Source: Psychrilyobacter atlanticus DSM 19335 (GTDB lineage: Bacteria > Fusobacteriota > Fusobacteriia > Fusobacteriales > Fusobacteriaceae). From it: 64,000 nucleotides of DNA. Positions 1-8,163 of the stretch are shown here, piece by piece (position 1 is the first letter of the stretch; every line of letters starts with the position of its first letter). The notes under the pieces are model-generated. The model saw nothing but the letters and a program-made list of their open reading frames with translations, was not told the origin of the DNA and did not search any database. The position numbers and the translations under genes are program-made. Location of the stretch: NCBI RefSeq assembly GCF_000426625.1, contig NZ_KE384547.1, positions 1,100,986-1,164,985 of the forward strand. The letters are read 5' to 3'.

Positions 1-741
1 AATACCTGAAATTTGAGATAAAACAACACATGTATTAGCTATAATTCCACTTAAATTACATACAAAATCAATTTTTTTCTCTTCAACGTTAATATCATCA
101 GATACTTTATTAAATTTTTTCAAGAAAATTTCATTTAAAGAACTAATTTTTATAATTTCAAAGCCACTTAAATACTCTTTTGTTGAAGTGATCAAACTAT
201 CATATTTATTCAAATAAGCACGAAACATTTTATCAATTTTTTTTGGGAAGATAAGATTGTTTAATATAAGTGGAATTAGAAAAATTAAACAGACTATGCC
301 TCCTATAAAGTTTATGTTAAATACTAATATAAATAAAAAACTAATTTCAATGCAGTTTTGTATAATATTAAATGTTTGATCAAATGTTCTATTTTTCCAA
401 GTTTCAACTTTTTTTAAAATAATATTATAGTATTCACCACTATCTTTTTCATAAAACTTATTAAGAGGAGTATTTAGAATATTTTTAAATAAATCCTTTC
501 TAACTCTATTTAATATTTCGTTAGATATATTACTTTTACCTATATAAGAAATTCCTGAAACTAATACCCCTAAAATTATTAATGGCAATATGGTTTTTAT
601 AATTGTTATTACTGTATTATCTAAATTATTCTTATCTAAATTTATTAATGTATACGCAAAAGCAATAAGTGGTTGAGATATTGCACCTAAAAATACGTAG
701 AATAAATTTTTAAAGATATTGATATATATATATGTTTTCAT
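1..741 (-). CDS. ABC transporter membrane subunit (exporter type), N-terminal part
   Basis: The frame is open from an ATG at 741 to the window edge, giving 247 residues without a stop. AGGAGG lies a few bases ahead of the ATG. The protein has a hydrophobic segment near residues 12-30, a second near 50-68, then a charged linker with NEILNRVRKDLFKNIL and a PLNKFYEKDSGEYYNI stretch, typical of type-I ABC exporter membrane domains (the 'R.DLF..LL..P..FFD....G' region), then two more membrane segments at about 130-160. The ATPase domain would lie outside the window, so fusion to it cannot be judged. Two tiny peptide-like frames lie directly upstream on the same strand, which would fit a peptide exporter, but that is inference. 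Confidence 0.75.
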   Translation of the reverse strand, partial: MKTYIYINIFKNLFYVFLGAISQPLIAFAYTLINLDKNNLDNTVITIIKTILPLIILGVLVSGISYIGKSNISNEILNRVRKDLFKNILNTPLNKFYEKDSGEYYNIILKKVETWKNRTFDQTFNIIQNCIEISFLFILVFNINFIGGIVCLIFLIPLILNNLIFPKKIDKMFRAYLNKYDSLITSTKEYLSGFEIIKISSLNEIFLKKFNKVSDDINVEEKKIDFVCNLSGIIANTCVVLSQISGI

Positions 742-796
742 TTTGTTCCTCCTAATTTTTTATTTATAATCTTAATTGGAGGTTTATTTATTTACT

Positions 797-826
797 TTAT
801 TTCCCTCCGAAATTTATTAATATCAT
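797..826 (-). other. nine-codon open frame with a strong ribosome-binding site
   Basis: An ATG at 826 follows AAAGGAGGATAAAT and is read for nine codons (MILINFGGK) to a TAA, about 55 bases upstream of the ABC transporter start. The Shine-Dalgarno sequence is better than those of many real genes here. It could be a leader peptide, a minimal secreted peptide or the stub of a frameshifted gene. Nothing but the ribosome-binding site supports translation. Confidence 0.25.
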
Positions 827-885
827 ATTTATCCTCCTTTATTTTTACAAAAATTATAAATCTATAAATAATCTACCCTCTATTT

Positions 886-992
886 TTAAGGAATAGACCA
901 TAATATCTTCCCTGCTCTATTTGCTTCTACATTAGATTGTTTTTGGTCTTTAAAATGCTCTGGATAGTGTTTTTCTTTACTTTAAAATACAT
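886..992 (-). pseudogene. small peptide gene, apparently frameshifted in an A-run
   Basis: GAGGTGATTTCT precedes an ATG at 992. The direct frame ends after 21 codons at 927-929. If one A were added to the AAAAA run just before 970, the frame would run on to a TAA at 886-888 and give about 35 residues, including YPEHFKDQKQSNVEANRAGK and ending ILWSIP. The shifted frame has plausible codon use. It sits on the same strand as, and just upstream of, the ABC exporter, so it may be a decayed peptide precursor. I do not recognise the family. A base-call error in the homopolymer is an equally good explanation. Confidence 0.3.
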
Positions 993-1347
993 AGAAATCA
1001 CCTCTTTTCACTTTTTTAAACTATAAGCAATAATTTCACTCTAATATATGTATATCAATATAAGGTTATTGTCAAGAGTAAAATTATAACTTTATTCTGC
1101 CCTCCATAGTAATAAAAAATTATTTTTCCTTTTATTTGATTAATATAAAAGTGTGTTATTTTTTACTAAAATATTAGGTGTGATAAAGGAAGTGAGAAAA
1201 GGATCTAAAAAGGCGTGGTATTTAGAGTGTGCTTTTTATCAAGCCATAAAAGTGACATTTTTGATTTTTTTTTGATTACTTTATTTAAAAATTGATTTTA
1301 AAAAAAATTAAAGGTAAACTTTATAAAAATGAGAATTAGGAGGATTT
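993..1347. other. intergenic stretch with one short open frame
   Basis: This AT-rich stretch separates the minus-strand ABC genes from the plus-strand frameshifted gene. It holds a plus-strand frame from a GTG at 1180 (or 1192) to a TGA at 1273-1275 that includes GSKKAWYLECAFYQAIK. The composition looks coding, but the frame has no good ribosome-binding site and no recognised family; it is probably a gene remnant. I see no clear terminator or RNA here. Confidence 0.3.
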
Positions 1348-1645
1348 ATGAAAAGTAAAGAAGAAATATTTAATTTAATTCGAAACAAAATTTATAAGTT
1401 GATTGAGTATCGTATTAATTTGGAAAGAATTAAAAAAATTATTAGATAACATGTATACTTTGTTAAAAGAAATTTCTACAGTAGAATATGATTATACTGA
1501 TATGATATTTGATGAGAATGAACCTATAGAGAGTATAATTGACGACTTGAAAACAGCTAAAAAACTTGAAATTTTATGTCAAACGAATGATGAGTTTAGA
1601 GAATATATAGATAAGTTTTCAGAAAAGGTAGGAATATTTGCTTAA
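1348..1645 (+). pseudogene. small hypothetical gene with a +1 frameshift in an A7 run
   Basis: TTAGGAGGATTT precedes an ATG at 1348. That frame reads 33 codons and ends at a TAA directly after AAAAAAA near 1433-1440. Dropping one A from the run joins it to a second open frame that continues to a TAA at 1643-1645, for a product of about 98 residues: a basic helical N-terminus, then an acidic part containing YDYTDMIFDENEPIESIIDD. Neither half is recognised. The join at a homopolymer could be a real mutation, a sequencing error or programmed slippage. The downstream half has no ribosome-binding site of its own, so one broken gene is the simplest reading. Confidence 0.55.
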
Positions 1646-1737
1646 TAATAATTAAAAGAATACTCGAAATAGTTTCCTTTTTTACTGGTGAAAATTACTG
1701 GTAGTAATCAAAGTAAATATAATTTCGGTATGTAAAT

Positions 1738-1759
1738 ACCATAAGTAAAAGCTTATGGT
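1738..1759 (+). terminator. hairpin between the broken gene and the siroheme reductase
   Basis: ACCATAAG and CTTATGGT form an 8-bp stem with a 6-base loop, followed by TTCAATAAAAAAA rather than a T-run, so it is a weak plus-strand terminator. A TATAAT at 1802-1807 gives a plausible promoter for the next gene just downstream. Confidence 0.35.
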
Positions 1760-1834
1760 TTCAATAAAAAAAAAGTATTTATCAAAATAATTTAAATTAT
1801 GTATAATTAATTTTTATAAACTTAGGAGGCAATC

Positions 1835-3445
1835 ATGATTTCAGAAGAAAAATTGAATTTAGAACATTTAGAAATAAAAGCAGTTATAGAAAAATACATT
1901 TTAGGTGAATTAAAGGTTATGGATGTGAAGAAAGTCACATCTGGATTCGGTATATATAGTACAAAAGACAAGAAATTTATGACAAGAGTGAGAAAAGTAG
2001 GTGGAGAGTTTACTACTGAAAATCTAAAAAAATTAGCAGATATAATGGAAAAATATAGTATTAAATTTGCTCATGTATCTACAAGGGACTGTATTCAACT
2101 TCAAGGAGTAAACCCAGAGGCAGTTTATGATGTAGTAAGAGAATGTACGAAAAATGGTATGCCTTTTAAAGGAGGAGGAGGGAATTCTTATAGAAATCCT
2201 TTAATATCCCCACTTTCTGGAATATCTAAAGAGAGTATATTCGATGTAAGACCATATGCTATTCAAACGGATTTATTTGTACAAGGAATGAAAAAAGCTT
2301 TTAATCTAGGTAGAAAATTTAAAGTATCATTTTCTGCAGAGCCTGATGATCATGCAAATACCATTGTGAATGATTTAGGTTTTTTAGCTACAGTAAAAGA
2401 TGGAGAAAAAGGATTTACAGTATACAGTGGAGGAGGACTAGGAAGAGGTCCTGCTATGGGCTCTACCCTTTTGGATTTCCTTCCTGCTAGAGAATGTATA
2501 AAAGCTACAGCAGCAATGATAGAGTTATTTCATGACCATGGTAACAGAGAACAGAGAACTAAAGCTAGACTTAGATTTTTAGCAGAAAAATTAGGGTTTA
2601 AAGAGTTTAAAGAGTTATTTCTAGAATATTATTCAAAAGTTGAGATACCAAACGAATACTTGAATTTTGAACCTGAGAATTATAATGAAATAATAGATAA
2701 ATTAAGTCAAAAAGAAACTTTTAATAATAATTCAAAGGAATTTGAAACTTGGTCTAATGTTTCTGTAAAAGAAACTAGATTTAAAGATATCTCTTCAGTA
2801 AGACTATTTATAGGGAAAGGAAATTTTACAGCTAATCAATTATATAAATTAGTAGATGTAATGGAAAATATTGGTTGTTCAATTATTAGACTTACACCAG
2901 AACAAGATATTTATATTCCTTTTGTTCACAAGTCATATTTAGAAAATGCTTATAATATAATAATGAAAAATTTAGAGATTCAAGGAGCAGCAGACATAAA
3001 ATTTGAGAATCATTTAGTTACCTGTCTAGGAGCAAGTCTTTGTGGAATAGGTCTTTTAGATACTCCAGTAATTGGGGAAAAGATCTCTAAAAAATTAGAT
3101 GAACTATTTATAAAATACTCTGACAATAAAGATGTCTATAATGAAATAATAGATGGAATAAAGTTTTCAGGGTGTGGAAGTTCATGTGCCGGTAATCAGA
3201 TTGCACCTCTTGGATTTGAGGGGACAAAAAAATTAATAGATAAGAAGTTAACAGAATGTTTTAAAGTATATATTGGTGGAAGAATAGATTCTAAAGGAAA
3301 AAAACTTTCTAAAGAAGAAGAAAATCTTATAACTGTGATAGAAGCCCCTGAGTTTGTAGTAGGAATTGTAGAAGAATTTCTCTTAGAATTTAAAAAATGC
3401 AGCTCACTTACTTTTGCAGATTATATGCAAGAATATAGGAAATAA
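1835..3445 (+). CDS. ferredoxin-type nitrite/sulfite reductase, siroheme [4Fe-4S] protein
   Basis: This 536-residue protein has the two-half layout of assimilatory siroheme reductases, which make six-electron reductions of sulfite or nitrite in the cytoplasm. The N-terminal half carries the substrate-pocket region with FKGGGGNSYRNPLISPLSGI (about 111-130), and a second ferredoxin-like repeat starts near 320. The cluster and siroheme ligands are visible as C-x5-C (C397, C403, in CLGASLC) and C-x3-C (C447, C451, in CGSSC). It is intact, unlike its neighbours. The start is an ATG after TTAGGAGGCAATC. It stands alone, with no electron donor or cys/nir genes beside it, so sequence alone does not settle sulfite versus nitrite. 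Confidence 0.85.
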   Translation: MISEEKLNLEHLEIKAVIEKYILGELKVMDVKKVTSGFGIYSTKDKKFMTRVRKVGGEFTTENLKKLADIMEKYSIKFAHVSTRDCIQLQGVNPEAVYDVVRECTKNGMPFKGGGGNSYRNPLISPLSGISKESIFDVRPYAIQTDLFVQGMKKAFNLGRKFKVSFSAEPDDHANTIVNDLGFLATVKDGEKGFTVYSGGGLGRGPAMGSTLLDFLPARECIKATAAMIELFHDHGNREQRTKARLRFLAEKLGFKEFKELFLEYYSKVEIPNEYLNFEPENYNEIIDKLSQKETFNNNSKEFETWSNVSVKETRFKDISSVRLFIGKGNFTANQLYKLVDVMENIGCSIIRLTPEQDIYIPFVHKSYLENAYNIIMKNLEIQGAADIKFENHLVTCLGASLCGIGLLDTPVIGEKISKKLDELFIKYSDNKDVYNEIIDGIKFSGCGSSCAGNQIAPLGFEGTKKLIDKKLTECFKVYIGGRIDSKGKKLSKEEENLITVIEAPEFVVGIVEEFLLEFKKCSSLTFADYMQEYRK

Positions 3446-3463
3446 ATTCTAAATAATTAATAT

Positions 3464-3721
3464 TTGAACTACCGTTTAAAATATGCACCACCTAGTGGGA
3501 CTTTAATATTAACGTTAGTTGATAACAAAGCAGGAGCGTGTATTGCTTTGCGTAATAATTATAGAGGATTAGGAATAGGTAAAAACTTAAAATACAATTA
3601 TATTAGACTAGATACTATTCCATCATTAAAGCAAACTCAAAGATTATATATAGTATTTGGATTTTATGAAATTGAGCCCTATACTCGTAATCCGATTGAA
3701 GGGGCAAAGTTTTGGAGCTAA
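3464..3721 (+). pseudogene. GNAT acetyltransferase remnant with internal deletion
   Basis: The translation has the C-terminal signature of a GNAT family: [14 protein letters not shown], then the acetyl-CoA motif as [10 protein letters not shown], then [12 protein letters not shown] and [18 protein letters not shown]. Between the 'AGACIALR' strand and the YRGLGIG motif about 20 residues normally present (the 'MKRLYV.P' strand) are missing, and the N-terminal third is also gone. The only start is a TTG without a good ribosome-binding site. It follows the siroheme reductase by 18 bases and lies ahead of a long hairpin. I read it as a dead gene. Confidence 0.7.
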
Positions 3722-3745
3722 AATTATAAACGGTTAATACCACTG

Positions 3746-3807
3746 AAAAAAGAGATAAATCAAAAAACCTCCTAATTTTAGGAGGTTTTTGATTTATCTC
3801 TTTTTAT
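3746..3807 (+). terminator. very long hairpin with T-tract
   Basis: The arms AAAGAGATAAATC-(A6)-CCTCCTAA and TTAGGAGG-(T5)-GATTTATCTCTTT pair over about 27 bp with one bulged A and almost no loop, followed by TTTTTATTTA. It can terminate transcription in both directions. It is longer than the other terminators in the window. Confidence 0.75.
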
Positions 3808-3815
3808 TTACTTAA

Positions 3816-3914
3816 TGTAAAGGGGATGACAATGAAATTACCTTCAGTAACAGAGCATTAAAAATAGTAAAAGATAGTAGAATGCTGTCTTTTTTAGATG
3901 GAAAATATGAATAA
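3816..3914 (+). pseudogene. C-terminal gene fragment, family unknown
   Basis: A frame without a start codon reads NEITFSNRALKIVKDSR and ends LDGKYE at a TAA at 3912-3914. It has protein-like composition but no promoter or ribosome-binding site and lies just after a terminator. With the neighbouring remnants it marks this interval as decayed. The rest of the gap to 4048 shows nothing clear. Confidence 0.3.
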
Positions 3915-4048
3915 TACAGACAATTATAAAAATAAGCTAAATTAACTGGTAAAAAAGTTAAAAAGAAGTTAAAATATATATAATTAACCTAGTAAAAAGC
4001 AAGAAAATAAAAAATCAAATTTTGTATACCTGAAAAAGGGAGATGATA

Positions 4049-4528
4049 ATGGGTTGTAAATTAATAACAGTTGATAAACGGTTTAGATATAGAGCTGCCG
4101 CTATAATCATTGAAGGTGGAGATATTCTTTTTGCTAAAAATGAAAGAGATAGTTATTACTATTCTGTAGGTGGAGCAGTAAAAATAGGCGAATCTGCAGA
4201 AGATGCAGTTAGACGAGAAGTTTTAGAAGAAACAGGGATAGCATATGAAGTTGAAAGACTTGCTTTCATCCACGAAAATTTCTTTGAGGGTAAAGGCGGA
4301 ACACTAAAAAAAGGGGTAAAATGTCACGAAGTCTGTTTCTATTATTTAATGAAGTCTAGAGGAACAAGAGAATTAAAAAGTGATAGCTTTGCAACAGATG
4401 GAATAAGAGAATTTATGAAGTGGCTTCCAATAGAAAAATTAGAAACTTATGAAGCACATCCAAAATTTTTTATTAAGGAGCTCCAAAGCATAGGAGAACA
4501 TGTTAAACATATTACAACAAAAGAATAA
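4049..4528 (+). CDS. NUDIX hydrolase
   Basis: The protein of about 159 residues has a full Nudix box, GGAVKIGESAEDAVRREV followed by LEETGI, matching Gx5Ex7REUxEExGU, and so is expected to cleave a nucleoside diphosphate linked to another group with a divalent metal. The family-typical 'AAAIIIEGGDILFAKNE' strand precedes the box. GGGAG lies six bases before the ATG at 4049; an ATG at 4043 touches the ribosome-binding site and is less likely. The substrate cannot be predicted. The next gene overlaps it, suggesting co-transcription. Confidence 0.88.
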   Translation: MGCKLITVDKRFRYRAAAIIIEGGDILFAKNERDSYYYSVGGAVKIGESAEDAVRREVLEETGIAYEVERLAFIHENFFEGKGGTLKKGVKCHEVCFYYLMKSRGTRELKSDSFATDGIREFMKWLPIEKLETYEAHPKFFIKELQSIGEHVKHITTKE

Positions 4529-4562
4529 TTTTATGAGTTCTATAGAAATTGAGGTGAACAAT

Positions 4563-5018
4563 TTGGAACAATTACTACAAAATAAAGAGATAAAAAAATG
4601 TTTAATCAGCTTAAATACGGAAGCTTTTAACGATTTTATAAATGGAGATAAAAAGTTTGAATATAGAAGAAAATATATTGATGGAAAAACATTGGCTTTT
4701 ATCTATGTAACGTCTCCTATAAAACAATTAAGAGCTGCAATTTTATTCGATAAGCCAATTCTAGATACACCAGAAGAAATAGCTAAAATAGCTGAATCAG
4801 AGCATCCACATTGGAAAGAAGGAGCCTTAGAATATTTAAAAGGCTGTAAAAAAGGCTATGCGATACCTGCTAAAAAGCTTTTTATTTTAAAACCAATAGA
4901 TTTAATAGGTTTAGGAAAAATAGGTATTACACCACCACAATCATATGTTTACTTGATAAATGAAAAAAGAAAATTATTTGATGAAATTGAAATACAACAA
5001 AATATTGATGTTAGTTAG
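4563..5018 (+). CDS. ASCH/PUA-like domain protein
   Basis: The pattern 'CLISLNTEAFNDFINGDKKF' followed by EYRRKY, then 'IYVTSPIKQLRAAILFD', is characteristic of the ASCH fold: a small beta-barrel with an E-x-R-R near the substrate groove, linked to RNA or nucleotide binding. GAGGTGAACAAT precedes a TTG at 4563, which gives an N-terminus like other family members. An upstream ATG at 4500 after AGGAG would add 21 residues and overlap the NUDIX gene. The pairing with a NUDIX protein hints at modified-nucleotide handling, as inference. Confidence 0.65.
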   Translation: MEQLLQNKEIKKCLISLNTEAFNDFINGDKKFEYRRKYIDGKTLAFIYVTSPIKQLRAAILFDKPILDTPEEIAKIAESEHPHWKEGALEYLKGCKKGYAIPAKKLFILKPIDLIGLGKIGITPPQSYVYLINEKRKLFDEIEIQQNIDVS

Positions 5019-5038
5019 TAAATATTATTCTATATTAA

Positions 5039-5152
5039 AATTTCAATACTGTCTCTGGAAAAGGAGAAATAAAAGAAAAATTTACACAGGAAATTATTAG
5101 AACGCATACCGAATTTAAAAATACTGTAGATACATTTAGTGAAAGCAATTGA
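5039..5152 (+). pseudogene. C-terminal gene fragment
   Basis: An open frame without a start reads SGKGEIKEKFTQEIIRTHTE and ends DTFSESN at a TGA at 5150-5152. A ribosome-binding site for the next frame follows at once, so these two may have been the end and start of neighbouring genes in a lost operon. No family is recognised. Confidence 0.3.
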
Positions 5153-5161
5153 GGAGGAAAT

Positions 5162-5506
5162 ATGGGACTAAACTGAACTGATCGGCAAAAAATTATTGAA
5201 AATATTCAATATGAAATACTTAATTTAGAAAAATATGAAGAATATAGAGGGGATAATAAGCAGAAAAAATTTATTGATGAGGTTTCTAACCCAGTCATAA
5301 GTATAACAAAAGATCTTTTCTTTCGTAATTTACATGCATATTCTAAGAATCTTGAAGAAGAATTTCAAATTCGAGAAATAGATGTTATGAAAGAAGAAAT
5401 AAAAAGAGAGTTACTTTTATTTATAAAACGAAAAAAATGGATAAATAAAGAGCGAATAAAGAAAATAGTAAAAAGTAATGCGTATGATGGTATAGAAACT
5501 GTCTAA
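5162..5506 (+). pseudogene. hypothetical gene with in-frame TGA at codon 5
   Basis: GAGGAGGAAAT precedes an ATG at 5162. The frame reads MGLN, hits a TGA at 5174-5176, and then stays open for 109 more codons to a TAA at 5504-5506, with TDRQKIIENIQYEILNLEK and a basic C-terminus including IKRKKWINKERIKKIV. No internal ATG would rescue most of it. The likeliest cause is a Trp codon (TGG) mutated to TGA; selenocysteine is improbable at a protein's fifth residue without any redox motif. The family is not recognised. Confidence 0.5.
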
Positions 5507-5612
5507 AAAATATAAAAGAATTAATAAAGTTAAAGTTGATCTGGCACCAAGTGTTATTATAGTGCTGTGAGGAGAAGATAATGAAAACTATCTTTTTTTA
5601 TACAAGAAAATA

Positions 5613-5640
5613 AAAAAAGACCCATAAAACGAGTCTTTTA
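5613..5640 (+). terminator. weak hairpin with T-run
   Basis: AAAAGAC and GTCTTTT form a 7-bp stem around an 11-base loop in the gap after the broken gene. The stem is short and AT-rich. Nothing else is recognised between 5507 and 5719. Confidence 0.35.
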
Positions 5641-5719
5641 AAAGATAGAAAAATCTGTTGAGGTGGGATTTTTCTAGGTGGATTCTAAAATTTAACTAGA
5701 CTAGAGTAATTTCACATAA

Positions 5720-5998
5720 GCTCAGAAAAGAGAGTCTGAGAACATATGCTTCGAATCCACTTACCAATATTTTAATATCAAATATGTAAAAAGACAATGT
5801 ATTCTAAATAAGTTAAATAAACTAAATTTAGTATCCCTGGATAATGAGATCACTATCCATGATCTATTCTACGGTGATTTTGAATTTGCTATCCAAGAAG
5901 AAGTGAGGCCATTCTATAAGTTTAATAATCTAATTATGATCTTTTATAGGGCCTTAGTTAAAGAATATGAGATCAAAGAGAGTAGCACCTTTAGTTAA
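5720..5998 (+). pseudogene. unrecognised open frame, probable gene remnant
   Basis: After a TAA at 5717-5719 the frame is open for 92 codons to a TAA at 5996-5998. Its latter half, DNEITIHDLFYGDFEFAIQE and then FYKFNNLIMIFYRALVKEYE, looks like a genuine helical protein with normal codon use. There is no convincing start or ribosome-binding site, and the end overlaps the last codons of the convergent ClC gene by 8 bases. It may be the C-terminus of a transposase or a regulator; I cannot assign it. Confidence 0.3.
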
Positions 5999-7316
5999 TT
6001 CCGTTATATGAATATTTATTATTTTTTTCTAAGTTTTTATATAGAACGCTGGTGATTGGAAGTATACCCATTAATTCAGTAGTGATATAAGAGATCAATG
6101 TAACCAAGATAAGGCTGTCCAAATATTCAAAAGAACCTGTCATTTCTAAAAGAAGCACATTTCCAGTGAGAGGGGTTCTCATAACTGCAGTGAAAAAAGC
6201 CGCCATTCCTAGAACTAAAAAATATTGCTGTAAATTTTGATTGCCACTTGAAAAAAATTCTAATCCCATACCAAATAAATTTCCTGCTAAAGCTCCTAAA
6301 ACTAAGCTTGGAAGAAACAAGCCACCAGGAAATCCTGGTCCATTACTTAAGATTGTAAAAATTAATTTACCTAATAACAAACATGCGATAAATTTAAATG
6401 TTAAAGTTTCATGTCCAGCTTTTAAAATTAATTTATAGCCAACTCCTTGGACATCTATAATAAATATTCCTATTATGATAGAAATAGCAAAGATAATTAG
6501 AGATTTAAAAAGCGGAGTAACTTTTAATTGTAAGTAGAAATTCTGAAATTTTAGAAGATTAGTAGTAAATAACATTCCTAATATACTGATTAAAATTGCA
6601 AATATAAATACAAATATAAAATTTTGGAAATGATTAAGGGTATTTGGAATAAAACCTTGAAAGTTAAATAACCTTTCCTTCCCTAAAATTGTTTGGTTAA
6701 CAACTTCAGCAGTAATGCTACCCAAAGAAATACAAATAAGTAGTACTGGAGTAAGAGATTTATGAATTTCTTCGATAGTAAAAATAATTCCAGAAAGAGG
6801 AGAACTAAAAGCTGCTGAAAGCCCACCACTGATACCGCTACTTATAAGGTGTTTTTTATTCACATCAGAAACTTTAAAGATTTTTCCAATCCCATACCCG
6901 ACTTGGGATCCTAATTGAATAGACGGTCCTCCCCTTCCAAGAGAAAGCCCACTTCCAATACTGAGAAGACCTCCAACAAATTTATAAAAAAGTTCTTTAA
7001 TCCAATTATATTCAAATTGCATGAGGAGTACCCCTTTTATTTGTGGAATTCCACTTCCTTTTATCATAGGATGTTTAGTAATCAATCTGTTAAGTAAGAT
7101 TGCAATAAAAATAAAAACAACTATAGTTATTCCAAATAAATATAGTTTACCAGAAGCTATTTCAGAAAAAGTTTTTATTCTAAGGTTAGTCATTAAGTTT
7201 AGAGAAATGCGATAAGATACGACTACTAATCCTGTCAAAAGACCAGTCATAATGCTTAATAGATACAGCCTTATATTTTTATTTTGAATTATTTCACTTA
7301 AATTGCCTAAGTTCAT
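5991..7316 (-). CDS. ClC-family chloride channel/transporter
   Basis: This 441-residue multi-spanning protein shows the ClC selectivity-filter motifs in order: GSGIPQ (87-92), GRGGP (127-131), IEE (181-183) and GPGFPGGLFLPSLVLGA near 325. It should move chloride or a related anion across the inner membrane as a dimer. In the common filter GREGP the third residue is the external gating glutamate; here it is Gly129, while the internal-side glutamates in IEE are kept. It is membrane-only, without C-terminal CBS domains. The start is an ATG after AAAGAGGAGAACTAA. Confidence 0.9.
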   Translation of the reverse strand: MNLGNLSEIIQNKNIRLYLLSIMTGLLTGLVVVSYRISLNLMTNLRIKTFSEIASGKLYLFGITIVVFIFIAILLNRLITKHPMIKGSGIPQIKGVLLMQFEYNWIKELFYKFVGGLLSIGSGLSLGRGGPSIQLGSQVGYGIGKIFKVSDVNKKHLISSGISGGLSAAFSSPLSGIIFTIEEIHKSLTPVLLICISLGSITAEVVNQTILGKERLFNFQGFIPNTLNHFQNFIFVFIFAILISILGMLFTTNLLKFQNFYLQLKVTPLFKSLIIFAISIIIGIFIIDVQGVGYKLILKAGHETLTFKFIACLLLGKLIFTILSNGPGFPGGLFLPSLVLGALAGNLFGMGLEFFSSGNQNLQQYFLVLGMAAFFTAVMRTPLTGNVLLLEMTGSFEYLDSLILVTLISYITTELMGILPITSVLYKNLEKNNKYSYNGIN

Positions 7317-7673
7317 TTAGTTCTCCTCTTTTTAAGTTATTGAAAGTATTCTTTTTGTAATATTTTTTTACCTATTATTAATTATACTACATAAAATGAT
7401 AAAGTTAAGGAAGGGTTATTACTTTTAATGGTAATCAGCAGATAGTTCTGACTCTATTTTGAGAAAAATATATTAAAAATAGTTAGATGATACAGGAAGT
7501 AATGCAATATTTTAGATTTCATTTTTTTCTATTTAAAAAATTGACTTCTTAAAACTTGAGACTAGTTAAGTTCTTTAAATTAATTTTGCTTGTGATTTTT
7601 TTATTTTTAAACGTTGACATATCTAAGGATTTGAAGGTAAACTTAGTTATATTAATATTAGGGGGATAATATA
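7317..7673. other. AT-rich divergent intergenic region
   Basis: The gap separates the divergent ClC gene and the next plus-strand gene. A TTGACA at 7614-7619 could be a -35 element for the latter, but no well-spaced -10 is evident. No repeats or RNA structure stand out. Confidence 0.4.
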
Positions 7674-7982
7674 ATGCATTTAATAAAAAAAGAAGTTGTA
7701 GTAATGGAGGACTTTTTCTATAACTATACTAACGGAGTTATGAATAGAGCATTTTTAGATCAAGATGATAAAATGTTTTTATGCTGGGCTAACGAACACG
7801 GTACTTTAAAAAAATTCGAGTTATCAAAGATCCGTGATGAAATTCAAACAAGATTAGATTCAATAGAGATAAATCCTACAAGTTTTAGAGCTATTCTAAA
7901 TTATAGCAATAAAGAAGAGATGGAAAAATTAACATTATCAATAGATATTTTAAATGAAGTTGAAAAACTTTTAAAAAGTTAA
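7674..7982 (+). CDS. hypothetical protein, 102 residues
   Basis: The frame is preceded by TTAGGGGGATAATATA and followed by an intergenic terminator. The protein is soluble, acidic and mainly helical, with FLCWANEHGTLKKFELSKIR in the centre and a C-terminal helix. An internal ATG 10 codons in is an alternative start. No domain is recognised. It seems monocistronic. Confidence 0.6.
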   Translation: MHLIKKEVVVMEDFFYNYTNGVMNRAFLDQDDKMFLCWANEHGTLKKFELSKIRDEIQTRLDSIEINPTSFRAILNYSNKEEMEKLTLSIDILNEVEKLLKS

Positions 7983-8081
7983 AGAATATTTTTTCAATAT
8001 TCGTCCAAATTTATATTTTTCCTTTTTAAGAGAGGGAATATATAAGCTTTGTGGAGGGAGTTATGTTGATAAAGATAGAAG

Positions 8082-8118
8082 AAAAAAAGCCAATTTTGCG
8101 AAATTGGCTTTTTTTTAT
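8082..8118 (+). terminator. bidirectional terminator
   Basis: AAAAAAAGCCAATTT and AAATTGGCTTTTTTTT form a near-perfect stem with a TGCG loop. It lies between the convergent small gene and the GNAT gene and carries T-runs for both directions. Confidence 0.85.
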
Positions 8119-8163
8119 TCTATAATTTTTTTGAGAACTTGATGTATGATTCCATTGGAGGTT

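Noticed and set aside
5174-5176. selenocysteine at the TGA of the 5162 gene
   Set aside because: It is the fifth codon, without a nearby Cys, redox motif or visible SECIS; a mutated Trp codon is simpler.
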